Shown here in pieces: positions 25,051-34,180 of a stretch of DNA of 64,000 bases. How positions within the stretch are numbered: position 1 is the stretch's first letter; every line of letters starts with the position of its first letter. The translations under genes were made by a program, and so were the position numbers. This DNA comes from Nostoc flagelliforme FACHB-838 (GTDB lineage: Bacteria; Cyanobacteriota; Cyanobacteriia; Cyanobacteriales; Nostocaceae): assembly GCF_014698065.1 (NCBI RefSeq), contig NZ_JACJSI010000021.1, positions 1-64,000 of the forward strand. Direction: 5' to 3'. The notes beneath the pieces were generated by a model, which was given only the letters and a program-made list of their open reading frames with translations, was not told the DNA's origin and ran no database searches.

Positions 25051-26013
25051 TTATGTGATTGATGTTTGTTTGCGGCTACAATACAACACCAAAAGTATAA
25101 GTAATCCTATTCCTGCCAAATATTTAATGGCATCAGGTACGCTGGGATTCGGTGAAAAAAAGCCTTCGATCACACCAGCAATAATCAATATTGGTACAAT
25201 CCCAAATACTAACTGCACCGCCTGAGAGCCGTAAAATTTCAGTGCATCTCCACGGCGATATTTACCAGGAAATAAAATTGCTTTTGCTAATAAAAATCCT
25301 GCACCTCCAGCAAAAAAGATCGCAGGTAATTCCAAGGAGCCATGCGGCAACACAAAGGCCCAAAAAGGATAAGCTAGATTATTTTGACCCACCAAAGTAG
25401 CAACAGCACCAATCAATAAGCCATTAAATACCATTAAATAAGCTGTGTATGCTCCAGCCGTGATGCCACCGGCGACAGCCCCAAAAGACACCGACAAATT
25501 ATTGACCATGATGCCGCTGGATGCCAGAGGTTCAACGCCGACAATTGACCCCATCCACAATTTATGCTCATCTCGCACCTTGGCAATCAAGTTTTCAGGT
25601 ACGATCAACGACATAAAACTGGGATTTTGCCAAGAATACCACCAAGCCACTAGTGCCCCTAGTAGAAACAACGCCGTCGCCGCAGCAATGTATGCAAATG
25701 TTTTCTGAACTACAGATGGTAATCCCCAACGGTAAAATTCTAGAATTGCCTCCCATTCCTGTCGCCGTGAACCTTGGTAAATCTGCGTGTAGGCACGAGT
25801 TGTTAAAGATTGTAAACTTTGGATTAAAGTATTGCCGATTTGCTGAGTGCGGGCACGGGCCAAATCTGCGGCTACTGAACGATACAAACTCGCTAACTCT
25901 CTAATTTCTGCTGCCCTTAAGGACTTTAACCCTTTTTTTTCTATTTGCCTTAATAGGGCATCCAGACGCTGCCAATTTGCTTCTCGTCGTGCAATCCAAC
26001 GTTGAATATTCAT
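25051..26013 (-). CDS. SpoIIM-like (DUF95) integral membrane protein
   Basis: About 320 residues from the ATG at 26013 (MNIQRWIARREANW); ATG 26028 is an alternative. The first 100 residues are a charged helical domain with E-L-A-S-L-Y-R-S-V-A-A-D-L-A-R-A, then about six transmembrane segments including F-G-A-V-A-G-G-I-T-A-G and P-H-G-S-L-E-L-P-A-I. This matches SpoIIM/DUF95 membrane proteins. Bacteria often encode these next to RDD proteins and MoxR/DUF58 genes. Here it is divergent (66-80 bp) from a membrane protein and an RDD gene, consistent with that module. The role outside spore formers is unknown. Confidence 0.88.
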   Translation of the reverse strand: MNIQRWIARREANWQRLDALLRQIEKKGLKSLRAAEIRELASLYRSVAADLARARTQQIGNTLIQSLQSLTTRAYTQIYQGSRRQEWEAILEFYRWGLPSVVQKTFAYIAAATALFLLGALVAWWYSWQNPSFMSLIVPENLIAKVRDEHKLWMGSIVGVEPLASSGIMVNNLSVSFGAVAGGITAGAYTAYLMVFNGLLIGAVATLVGQNNLAYPFWAFVLPHGSLELPAIFFAGGAGFLLAKAILFPGKYRRGDALKFYGSQAVQLVFGIVPILIIAGVIEGFFSPNPSVPDAIKYLAGIGLLILLVLYCSRKQTSIT

Positions 26014-26093
26014 GAATTTTGGGAACACTGACTTTAACTTAGCTTAAGATAACCTCAAATTGATCTCCGTAGTTTCAAGGGAAATTTGCCATT

Positions 26094-26942
26094 ATGTCTG
26101 AAAATTTTGGATCTCCCAGTCCCATACAACCACTGAGTGTAGGAAATGTTGTCAGTGCTGCGGTGCGGTTGTATCGTTCTCATCTGAAGGAGTATTTTTT
26201 ATTGGCGCTGAAAGCTTATGTATGGGTACTGCTTCCAGTTTATGGATGGGCTAAGTTTTATGCTCTTTCAGCGCTGATTTCTCGTTTGGCCTATGGCGAG
26301 TTGGTCAATCAACCCGAAAGTATTTCGTCAGGTGAACGTTTCGTCAATTCTCGATTGTGGCAGTTTTTAGTCACAATGCTGTTAATGTTTCTGATTGGTA
26401 TAGGGATTGGCTTAGGTGTTCTAGTTTTATTTGTCTTGTTTGGTTTTTTCTCAGCGTTCGTAGGGTTAGGACTACAAGGAAATTCAGTTACTTCTATTTT
26501 CATTGTTATCCTCACGATTGTGCTGAGTATTGCGGCAATTGTGGCAGTTTTATGGCTTCTTACACGATTTTATTTAGTAGATGTGCCCCTTGCTATTGAA
26601 GATAATGTTGATGGTATATCAACTATTAGCCGTAGCTGGCAATTAACTCAAGGTAACGTATGGCGGATTCTGCTTATCTCATTTGTGGGCTTTTTAATCA
26701 CAATACCTGCTCAAATTGTTCTCCAGATTATTTCTGCTGTGATTCAGGGAATTTTCTCACCCTTGATAAACGAAAATTCTACTATTTTTACGCCAATTTT
26801 TCTTGTGTTGATTCTCGGATTAAGTTTTAGTACTGGCGCAATAATTTTGCCATTTGGGCAAGCAATTAAAGCTGTTATTTACTATGACATGCGAAGTCGT
26901 CGTGAAGGGTTAGGCTTGAAGTTACGCGATCGCGAAATTTAA
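26094..26942 (+). CDS. Multi-pass membrane protein (glycerophosphodiester-phosphodiesterase membrane-domain-like)
   Basis: 282 residues with an N-terminal P-L-S-V-G-N-V-V-S-A-A-V-R-L-Y-R-S-H segment and about six transmembrane helices. This resembles the membrane domain attached to some glycerophosphodiester phosphodiesterases and DUF975-like proteins; no catalytic domain is present. The internal D-V-P-L-A-I-E-D and I-S-R-S-W-Q-L-T-Q-G-N segments are typical of that family. It lies 20 bp before the RDD gene in a likely operon, divergent from the SpoIIM-like gene. Function unknown. Confidence 0.75.
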   Translation: MSENFGSPSPIQPLSVGNVVSAAVRLYRSHLKEYFLLALKAYVWVLLPVYGWAKFYALSALISRLAYGELVNQPESISSGERFVNSRLWQFLVTMLLMFLIGIGIGLGVLVLFVLFGFFSAFVGLGLQGNSVTSIFIVILTIVLSIAAIVAVLWLLTRFYLVDVPLAIEDNVDGISTISRSWQLTQGNVWRILLISFVGFLITIPAQIVLQIISAVIQGIFSPLINENSTIFTPIFLVLILGLSFSTGAIILPFGQAIKAVIYYDMRSRREGLGLKLRDREI

Positions 26943-26962
26943 ACGACAGTATAAAGACGATT

Positions 26963-27742
26963 ATGCACCTTTTCAATAATGTTAAATTTAATACTCCAGA
27001 AAGTGTAGAGCTAGAATTTACTCTTGCTGGAATCGGAAATCGTGCCTGGGCTTTGCTCATTGATTATCACATTTTAGCTGTGATTTTAGTGGGATTTTTC
27101 ACAGCTTGGTCTATCATTTCAGTCTCGTTAGGAGATTTTTGGGTAAATATTTTCGGTGCTGGCGTGACTTTGTGGTTGATTGCGATCGCATTCCTTGTTA
27201 GTTTTATTATTTACATCGGCTATTTTGTATTTTTTGAAACTTTATGGTTTGGGCAAACCCCTGGTAAACGAGTTGCTAAAATTCGCGTAGTTCGAGATGA
27301 TGGGAGACTCATCGGGTTACAACAAGCAACTCTACGTGCCTTACTGCGACCCTTTGATGAGATTTTTTTTATTGGCGCTTTTTTAATTATGTTCGGTCGT
27401 CGTGAAAAGCGCTTAGGTGATTTGGCTGCTGGCACAATTGTAATTCAAGCCCAAACAGCCACTGCATCTGCAACATTGATAATTTCAGAACAGGCTAAAT
27501 TACTCTATGAACAGTTAATTGAAATTGCCGATTTCTCACAATTGATGCCAGATGATTTTGCTGTTATTCGTGAGTATTTGCAGCGACGTGGCGCAATGTC
27601 GTTAAAGCCCAGAGCATCACTATCTCTAAAGTTAGCCGAGCAAGTTGTAGATATTATTAATTTAGAAAAGTTGCCAGAAGCTGTTACATCTGATGTTTTT
27701 TTAGAAGCAGCTTACCTCGGTTATCAAAAACCGGAGTTTTAG
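26963..27742 (+). CDS. RDD family membrane protein
   Basis: 259 residues. The RDD domain (about 10-160) has R-A-W-A-L-L-I-D-Y-H, W-F-G-Q-T-P-G-K-R-V-A-K-I-R-V-V and L-L-R-P-F-D in place of the usual R-x3-R-x2-D. Two or three transmembrane segments are present, with a soluble helical tail (about 165-259). RDD proteins are poorly understood, and some are linked to ion exchange. Co-directional with the preceding membrane gene and 20 bp from it. Confidence 0.88.
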   Translation: MHLFNNVKFNTPESVELEFTLAGIGNRAWALLIDYHILAVILVGFFTAWSIISVSLGDFWVNIFGAGVTLWLIAIAFLVSFIIYIGYFVFFETLWFGQTPGKRVAKIRVVRDDGRLIGLQQATLRALLRPFDEIFFIGAFLIMFGRREKRLGDLAAGTIVIQAQTATASATLIISEQAKLLYEQLIEIADFSQLMPDDFAVIREYLQRRGAMSLKPRASLSLKLAEQVVDIINLEKLPEAVTSDVFLEAAYLGYQKPEF

Positions 27743-27786
27743 ATGAGAAAAACTATAAAATTTCTATTACGACATCTGGGGAAAAG

Positions 27787-27834
27787 TGGAGACGTAGCAT
27801 TGCTATGTCTCTATAAGGGTTCTGGATAACGCAT
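27787..27834 (-). repeat. Dispersed palindromic repeat
   Basis: GAGACGTAGC-att-GCTATGTCTC (27789-27811) plus flanking AGGGTTCTGGATAACGCAT. The reverse complement aligns almost base for base with 50251-50300. The rest of the spacer from 27743 to 27976 is AT-rich and shows no gene. Confidence 0.6.
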
Positions 27835-27976
27835 CGCTATATTTACTAGTGAAGGGTTTATACTGGATTTTCTACAATTATCTTACTGAAGATTATCTCA
27901 AATGCTGCTTCTACATTCAATTTTTTAGGAATATTTACAACACACCTTTTGTAGTAATAACTCTCTGTTTCGGTTA

Positions 27977-28204
27977 TTACTGAGATAAATTTAATTGTAA
28001 AAAATAATTAGTAATATGTTCTAACGCACTGAGAGTCAAAACCTTGGTAGGAACACCTTTTTGCACATCTTGCAAAAGGTTGAGGATCTTGTTGGCGATG
28101 GGAAGCGCCCGAATAGCACCAGCAGCAAGCTTGGCCTGCTGTGCGTCTTTTGTTGGATCTTTCGCTGCCAGTATTTTCGACTAAGGTTGAAATTTGAAAA
28201 TCAC
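27977..28204 (-). pseudogene. Small gene coupled to the AAA ATPase, interrupted by an early in-frame TAG
   Basis: A GTG at 28204-28202 overlaps the AAA gene's stop (ATGTGA). It reads MIFKFQP, then TAG (28183-28181), then continues in the same frame for 67 residues: SKILAAKDPTKDAQQAKLA, then a helical stretch with ANKILNLLQDVQKGVP, ending LQLNLSQ-stop. Codon use and amphipathicity look genuine. A single C-to-T change (CAG to TAG) would explain it. The protein is unrecognised; its position suggests a partner of the DUF4255/AAA pair. Confidence 0.55.
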
Positions 28205-30192
28205 ATCCACCCTCCAATTTCCGCATCAGTTAAGGGTTTCTCTAACTTACTATATTCTGTCTGAGCAGCCCGTAATACGTGTTTCATCTGCACTGCTTCC
28301 CCAGCATCGGCAGCTAAAAAAGCTGCATTTAAGGCTATGTTACGGATATTACCCCCAGCGACATTGAGTCGTGCTAGTTGCAGAGCATCTAAGTCTGCGG
28401 TTGGGGTTTCAGCTGGAAAAACGCGTCGCCAAATCTCTGCTCGTTGGGTTGTATCGGGGAAGGGAAACTGCACCACAAAGCGAATCCGCCGCAGGAAGGC
28501 TGTATCAATTGCACTCTTCAAGTTTGTGGTTAAGACTGCTAAACCTGGGTAGCTTTCCATCCGTTGCAATAGGTAGCTAACTTCTATATTGGCATAGCGA
28601 TCGCGGGCATCTTTAACTTCACTCCGTTTACCAAATAAAGCGTCAGCTTCATCAAATAACAAAATCACCCCGCCTTGTTCTGCGGCATCAAATACCCGGC
28701 GCAAATTTTTCTCTGTCTCGCCAATATATTTGCTGACTACCGATGATAGGTCAATACGATATAGGTCGAGGCGCAATTTATGAGCCAGCACTTCTGCCCC
28801 CAAGGTTTTACCAGTGCCACTAGCACCTGCAAATAAAGCGCTGATTCCTAATCCCCTAGCACTCTTGCCACCAAAACCCCAATTATTATATACAGTACTA
28901 CGCTGACGTACATGAGCCGCAATTTCCCGGAGAATTTGTTTTTGTGCCTCTGGTAATACCAAGTCCTCCCAATCACCAGATGGCTCAATTCTCTGGGCGA
29001 GTTCATCCAAGCGTGGGCGTGCTTGCACACGACAGGCATCCCATAAAATATCGCTGATATCACTTTCTGGCGTTTGTGCTAACTGTCCTACGGCTTCTGC
29101 ACAAGCAGCGCGAATGGTTGCAGCACTTAGGTTAAACTGATCTACTAAGATTTTAACTTGCCCGTTCATTTGCGGTGCAATTGTACTTAGTGCATCTTGC
29201 CAAACAACACCTTGTTCTTTGCTACTTGGTTGATCTACGTCAAAATTAACTACTAGGCGTTGTGATAAACCTATCCTTTCCCGACTCGTGACTATTAAAA
29301 AGCCCTTTGTGCGTTCAATGAAACGAGCGATCGCATTTAGCCGCGCTGTATCATTAGTATCTAGTTCGTTGCAGTCTATGAGCAACGCACACTTACTTAA
29401 AATCGTCTCACGAGTCCATAGGCGGATGAGATTATCCAAGTCGCTAGGTAGTAAGGGAATGACTTGTGCAGGCATTACCCACAGACTTAAATCATGAAGT
29501 TGACAAATTGTAGCGGCAATGGCGCGTTTGCTAACACTCTCATTACTACATAATTGGATAATTGGCAAGCTATTAACCTTATAAGCTTGCGACCAAATTG
29601 CTGCTACTCGCTCTGCTAAATCTTGGTGCGAGGGTACTAAATCACTAACTTCTTGTAATGGTTCAATGATGCCAGCTAGCCGTTCGTCAAGATATTGGAT
29701 ACCCGTGAGATAATGTAAAATTCGCTCATCAATTCTTAAAGGACTGAGGGTCAGGGCATGACCATCACCAATTTGAATTAACCGCCAATGACGTAAGAGA
29801 GAATTTGGAGCGATCGCATCCCAGTGGACATCAGGTAAAGCTGCCAAAGCTAAACTTAAGGTTGGGTAAGCTCGTTGGGAATCGCCGTGCATCATAGCAC
29901 ATAATTTGGCAAAATCTCCATTCAATTCCATACCTGCACACAACAGCAACAAATTACGCTCAAATAATGAGAGGCTAAACATTGTGCATACTCTCTCCAA
30001 TGCCGATGGTGCAGGCATAGCAGCAGCAGCTTCCTCTAAAGCTTGCAGTAAATTCTCTTGGTCTTTCTCTTGAGGTTGATTTTGTACTTTTGCCGCGTAA
30101 TTTTCTAAAATATCACGCACCACGGCTAGGGCTGCTGATAGGTAGCGGTAGTTTGCATCATCCCAATTGCGATTAATCGTTGTAGCATTCAT
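28201..30192 (-). CDS. AAA+ ATPase of the contractile-injection-system type
   Basis: 663 residues. The N-terminal half (about 1-390) is helical with low motif content. The C-terminal AAA+ module has Walker A AGASGTGKT (about 449-457), Walker B VILLFDEADALFG (about 503-515), sensor-1 T-T-N and the arginine-finger region A-F-L-R-R-I-R-F. Such two-part AAA proteins accompany phage-tail-like injection systems (Afp15/PVC15-like) and are thought to remodel or recycle particles. Its ATG overlaps the stop of the DUF4255 gene by 4 bp. No sheath, tube or baseplate genes lie in this window. Confidence 0.85.
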   Translation of the reverse strand: MNATTINRNWDDANYRYLSAALAVVRDILENYAAKVQNQPQEKDQENLLQALEEAAAAMPAPSALERVCTMFSLSLFERNLLLLCAGMELNGDFAKLCAMMHGDSQRAYPTLSLALAALPDVHWDAIAPNSLLRHWRLIQIGDGHALTLSPLRIDERILHYLTGIQYLDERLAGIIEPLQEVSDLVPSHQDLAERVAAIWSQAYKVNSLPIIQLCSNESVSKRAIAATICQLHDLSLWVMPAQVIPLLPSDLDNLIRLWTRETILSKCALLIDCNELDTNDTARLNAIARFIERTKGFLIVTSRERIGLSQRLVVNFDVDQPSSKEQGVVWQDALSTIAPQMNGQVKILVDQFNLSAATIRAACAEAVGQLAQTPESDISDILWDACRVQARPRLDELAQRIEPSGDWEDLVLPEAQKQILREIAAHVRQRSTVYNNWGFGGKSARGLGISALFAGASGTGKTLGAEVLAHKLRLDLYRIDLSSVVSKYIGETEKNLRRVFDAAEQGGVILLFDEADALFGKRSEVKDARDRYANIEVSYLLQRMESYPGLAVLTTNLKSAIDTAFLRRIRFVVQFPFPDTTQRAEIWRRVFPAETPTADLDALQLARLNVAGGNIRNIALNAAFLAADAGEAVQMKHVLRAAQTEYSKLEKPLTDAEIGGWM

Positions 30193-31466
30193 AAAATAGT
30201 CACCTGTGGCGAATCATATTCCCCAGACTGATTCTTGTGCAGTGGACTTTCCGCTCCATCTACCCGCACCCGGACAATATAAGTTCCTGGCTTGATGTTT
30301 TTGATCGGAATAGTAATTGCATCAGTATCTTCAGTACGTGATGCAACAAAGAAAGAGTACGCTGACGGGGTATCACCTGATGCCTCATTAAGTAGCAAAA
30401 CTACTCGCTGTGCCTTACCAACTTTGGGCTGGAATTTAACGGTAATTTCTGCTGTGCGTAAATTGTCGCCGCTATTTTCCACTTTAGCGACGAATGATGT
30501 AATTATTGGGTGTAAGACAAAAGCCGCAACATTCGATTCAACTAAAAGATCCATTTGCCCTACATTACCCATTCTCAGGTGTACAACTTGGATACCCTGT
30601 ACACTTGCGTATAAATCTGGCGGGATTAACAGGCTGATTTGAGTCTCTTTTACTTCTTGAGGTACTATTAGTGTCTCCGTATTTCCCAAACGAACTCGTG
30701 TGATTTCACCGCGTAACCGTTTACCACGAATTACTAATGTTGTGCCTGTAACAATCATTCGCTCAGTCTTAGCCGGAGCCATAACTTGCTCTATACTCGG
30801 CTGAGACAAGGGCATCATATAGAAACCTTCAGAGTTGTCATTGCTACTCTCAATCAATACCATTGATGCCAGATAGGTTGCTGAAGGTCGATAGTGTGTT
30901 TGTAAAGCAGACCATAACTTAGAAGTTTCTTCCATGTTAAAAAACTCTGGAGTCAATTTGATCTGCCCAATTTGTTCAGCTAAATCCGAAACAGATACAC
31001 TTGCTACAGCTTGCGAAAAAGCACTTGAGGTATTGGTTGTAGATGCATTGATCAAAGTGTTTTCAAGAATATCAGATGTAATAGCTGGTGTTTTATGTAA
31101 CAAATGCATTGCGTAGCCAAGTAAAAGCTCCGCTTGAAAATCTTTGGCTCCATAAGCTGTCAGCAAGTAATGGAGATCAAGAGCTAATGGTGGAGTCGGA
31201 GAGCGCGGGTTTCCATTAATACGTGAATGTCGGCTCCGAAATTCCTGAGATACCCAATCGACATTGCGATTCTGTGTCACTTGATAGAGAAAGAGGTTGA
31301 GTTGAGCACGCTCGTCAGCTTCAACTGAAATTCGATCAGGTGGTAGAGCAGTTACAATGACATCACCAACACTAGCAGTGATCGGATCACTGACTAAACC
31401 ATTTTCCAGCAAGACTTTTAGTACTGCTGTCACGGCGGCTATAGAGAGCACATTACTCATCCTCAT
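30189..31466 (-). CDS. DUF4255 (Pvc16-type) protein with IPT-like domain
   Basis: 425 residues. The first 190 match the DUF4255/Pvc16 N-terminal fold: a start A-V-T-A-V-L-K-V-L-L-E, then D-E-R-A-Q-L-N-L-F-L-Y-Q-V-T-Q-N and L-A-L-D-L-H-Y-L-L-T-A-Y-G. The middle (about 235-330) is rich in beta strands with V-I-R-G-K-R-L-R-G-E, as in IPT/TIG folds, followed by another beta domain. Pvc16 caps the tube of contractile injection particles. It is coupled to the AAA ATPase by a 4-bp overlap. It may act in trans with a particle encoded elsewhere in the genome. Confidence 0.82.
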   Translation of the reverse strand: MRMSNVLSIAAVTAVLKVLLENGLVSDPITASVGDVIVTALPPDRISVEADERAQLNLFLYQVTQNRNVDWVSQEFRSRHSRINGNPRSPTPPLALDLHYLLTAYGAKDFQAELLLGYAMHLLHKTPAITSDILENTLINASTTNTSSAFSQAVASVSVSDLAEQIGQIKLTPEFFNMEETSKLWSALQTHYRPSATYLASMVLIESSNDNSEGFYMMPLSQPSIEQVMAPAKTERMIVTGTTLVIRGKRLRGEITRVRLGNTETLIVPQEVKETQISLLIPPDLYASVQGIQVVHLRMGNVGQMDLLVESNVAAFVLHPIITSFVAKVENSGDNLRTAEITVKFQPKVGKAQRVVLLLNEASGDTPSAYSFFVASRTEDTDAITIPIKNIKPGTYIVRVRVDGAESPLHKNQSGEYDSPQVTIL

Positions 31467-31981
31467 TCCTCATGGCAATAGCACATATTAATCATGTACG
31501 CCAGAATACATTGACAGAATATATTTTGCAAAACTTTAAATATTCTGTAGCGGGGATTAGGGATTGGGGACTAGTTGTTAGTAATCAGTCAAGCTAGTTT
31601 TGATGATTTGTAATCAGGACTTTAGTACTGAAAAAATAAGGGCTAAAGTCCTGACTACGAACTTGTTAACCCACCCATCAATTTGAACTTGACAGAGTAT
31701 TAACTATGGATAAAAAAGAGTCCCGCTGATGATCGTAGTCGAATTTGCGTTAATTAATTTAACATCAGAAAGCAATTTCAACTACCACAGGTCTTAATTT
31801 TAAACATTTTATCAAATTGATAGGATTAGTTTTATGTTAAGCTGAGTATAATTAAATAAAGTACTAGTAGTATATATTACCGATGTCAATCTAAACTTAC
31901 AAGCAAGTAAAACATTTGTAATACTAGTATTATCTCTGACTAAAATTAGCAGTTTAACGTAACTAGGATGGGTTTCCCCAG
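31467..31981. other. Divergent spacer with dispersed inverted repeat
   Basis: This 515-bp region would contain the promoters for the DUF4255 gene (-) and the Ser/Thr kinase (+). GTAATCAGGACTTTAG (31610-31625) and CTAAAGTCCTGACTAC (31643-31658) form a hairpin repeat whose sister copy is at 54234-54282. The remainder is AT-rich without a recognised gene. Confidence 0.6.
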
Positions 31982-33883
31982 ATGCAATCCCCACCTTCTT
32001 CAAATTCTTGGATTGGTCGCTTCGTAGGTGATAACGAACGATACCGTTTAGATAAACGTTTAGGCGGGGGTGGCATGGGAGATGTCTTCCTGGCAACAGA
32101 CACCCGTGTAGGTCAGCAGGTAGCGTTGAAGTTGCTCAAAGATACGCTGGTGGCATCACAAGAAATGAGAAAGCGTTTTGAGCGTGAGGTGGCAGTTTGT
32201 GCTGCTTTGCAAAGTGACCACATTGTTAAGATTAATGATTGTGGTGTAACCCCGGAAGGTTTTCCATTTTACGTAATGGAATATTTGCGGGGGCAAACGC
32301 TTAGGCAATTACTGCTGCGCGAAAAGCGGCCATCGGTTGAGCGGACGGTAAAGATTATAGCGCAAGTTTGCAAGGGCTTACAGCTTGCCCATCAAGGAGT
32401 TACTCTGCAACGGGATGGAGGTAAAACCACTGAGCATATTCAGGTAATTCACCGCGATCTGAAGCCAGATAATATATTTTTAGTACCTACAGATTTGGGA
32501 GAGTGGGTCAAGGTTTTGGATTTTGGTGTTGCCAAAATTCGTAGTGAATCTTCAGAAAATTCCAATATTACAAATATAACTAGTACATTTATCGGTACAT
32601 TTCGTTACGCACCTCCTGAACAAATCCAAAGCGATAAAAATTTGGATGCCAGAGGCGATATTTACAGCTTAGGGATTATCCTTTATGAAATGCTGAGTGC
32701 CGCTGACCCCTTTGGAATCAGCATTAAAGGTAATCATATTAGTGAAGCTTCTTGGGTATTAGCTCATGCTTATGAGCCACCCAAACCACTGCGATCGCAA
32801 CCAGGGTGTGAGCATTTACCCGTAGAATTGGAAGCGGTGGTGATGAAATGCCTCCACAAAAACCCAGCTAACCGATTTGCAACAGTAGAAGAACTGAATC
32901 AGGCTTTGCAAGCTGCTGCTAAGTTTGCCACAGGAACTATTAATGTACCCGGACAAATTGCTGGGCAACCGCAACCTTCCTACAATCAAGGTTCAAATCA
33001 CGAAACTGTTCCCAGACAATCGAACGACGACACTATTATTCGCCCTCCATCTGCATACAATCAAGGTTCAAATCACGAAACTGTTCCCAGACAATCGAAC
33101 GACGACACCATTATTCGCCCTCCATCTGCATACAATCAGGGTTCAAATCACGAAACTGTTCCCAGACCATTTAACCCGATTGAGCAAAGCCAATCTGAGG
33201 AAACCGTTCCTCCCCTTCAGGCTGGATACAATCAAGGTTCAAATCACGAAACCGTTCCTAGACCATTTAACCCAGTTGAGCAAAATCAACAGAGTCCTGT
33301 GAATAATCAGAACGCCAACAAACCTGATGTGACGTTATTTCAACCACGATCAGCATTTAATCAAGGTGGACAACAAACACCACCAGATAAGACACTATTT
33401 CAACCGCGACCAGGATCTAATCCAGGTGGACAACAAACGCCACCAGATAAGACACTATTTCAACCGCGACCAGGATCTAATCCAGGTGGGCAACAAACGC
33501 CACCAGATAAGACACTATTTCAACCGCGACCAGGATCTAATCCAGGTGGGCAACAAACGCCACCAGATAAGACATTGTATCAACCGCGACCAGGATCTAA
33601 TCAAAGTGGGCAACAAACACCATCAGATGCGACGTTGTATCAACCGCGACCTGCATCCAATAAAGGTAGATCACAAGCGCCAGTAGATGACACTATTTAC
33701 CAACCAAGGCTAGTTGGGCAGCTAACTACAAAAATTTCTCCCAATTTTTTGCGAATCCTGGGAGTGGTCTTGGCTATTGGGCTGACTTTAGCATTGGCAA
33801 CCTATATATATACTCAATCTCAATCTCGTAAAGAGCCAAGCAACCAGCAAAGTTTACCTAATAGCGATCGCATTCAAAACTAA
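31982..33883 (+). CDS. Membrane-anchored Ser/Thr protein kinase with Thr-motif repeat tail
   Basis: 633 residues. The Hanks-type kinase domain (about 20-310) has the G-loop LGGGGMGDV, the ATP-binding Lys (K50), HRDLKPDN (157-164) and DFG (180-182), so it should be active. Residues about 325-580 are low-complexity repeats: four copies of a YNQGSNHETVPR unit, then about five copies of a 20-residue unit with DKTLFQPRPGSN. Each unit carries an acidic-Thr-hydrophobic motif. A single transmembrane helix (about 590-610) near the C-terminus is followed by a short tail. The kinase and repeats would face the cytosol. The ATG at 31982 gives MQSPPSSNSWIGRFVG. Confidence 0.92.
   Translation: MQSPPSSNSWIGRFVGDNERYRLDKRLGGGGMGDVFLATDTRVGQQVALKLLKDTLVASQEMRKRFEREVAVCAALQSDHIVKINDCGVTPEGFPFYVMEYLRGQTLRQLLLREKRPSVERTVKIIAQVCKGLQLAHQGVTLQRDGGKTTEHIQVIHRDLKPDNIFLVPTDLGEWVKVLDFGVAKIRSESSENSNITNITSTFIGTFRYAPPEQIQSDKNLDARGDIYSLGIILYEMLSAADPFGISIKGNHISEASWVLAHAYEPPKPLRSQPGCEHLPVELEAVVMKCLHKNPANRFATVEELNQALQAAAKFATGTINVPGQIAGQPQPSYNQGSNHETVPRQSNDDTIIRPPSAYNQGSNHETVPRQSNDDTIIRPPSAYNQGSNHETVPRPFNPIEQSQSEETVPPLQAGYNQGSNHETVPRPFNPVEQNQQSPVNNQNANKPDVTLFQPRSAFNQGGQQTPPDKTLFQPRPGSNPGGQQTPPDKTLFQPRPGSNPGGQQTPPDKTLFQPRPGSNPGGQQTPPDKTLYQPRPGSNQSGQQTPSDATLYQPRPASNKGRSQAPVDDTIYQPRLVGQLTTKISPNFLRILGVVLAIGLTLALATYIYTQSQSRKEPSNQQSLPNSDRIQN
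32985..33660 (+). repeat. Two in-gene tandem repeat arrays in the Ser/Thr kinase
   Basis: The first array (about 32985-33260) has about 75-bp units beginning TACAATCAAGGTTCAAATCA, present three or four times. The second (about 33355-33650) has five units of exactly 60 bp, containing CCACCAGATAAGACACTATT. Units are nearly identical, so copy number may vary between strains without breaking the frame. Confidence 0.85.
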
Positions 33884-33915
33884 TCAACAAAGAGGCAGGA
33901 GAGCAAGGGGCAGGG

Positions 33916-34180
33916 CAATACGGTTCGGATAAGGTTTTTTGATGACACGCCCTAAGTCGCAAAGACCCAATAATATCATGTTCGACTTAATACTTATGTC
34001 ATTGCGAGCGTAGCGCGGCAATCCCAAACCTTTGCGATTGCTTCATTCCACTTCGTTGCATTCGCAATGACATATTATAAGTGATTTGCCGAACATGATA
34101 TAAATCGCTGTCTCTACAAAAGACTAATTCTTGTAAAAACGGCGATTTATCGCGTCCCTTGCCTTAATCTAACCGTATTG
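33916..34180. mobile_element. MITE-like element, 265 bp, with nested inverted repeats
   Basis: The termini CAATACGGTTCGGATAAGG (33916-33934) and, reversed, CAATACGGTTAGATTAAGG (34180-34162) match at 14-15 of 19 bases. Inside lie ATATCATGTTCG/CGAACATGATAT (33972-33983, 34090-34101) and ATGTCATTGCGA/TCGCAATGACAT (33995-34006, 34062-34073). GGGGCAGGG occurs on both flanks (33907-33915, 34182-34190), a possible 9-bp target duplication, though G-rich strings are common here. The element fills the 406-bp gap between the kinase and ATP-grasp genes. Confidence 0.55.

Noticed and set aside
28008..28226. 72-codon minus-strand frame overlapping the AAA gene end
   Set aside because: Cys-rich, unnatural peptide; the adjacent frame (27977-28204) carries the coding-like sequence.
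33361..33660. 60-bp repeats in the kinase gene as a non-coding repeat array
   Set aside because: They are in frame, encode 20-residue units and are part of the kinase tail.
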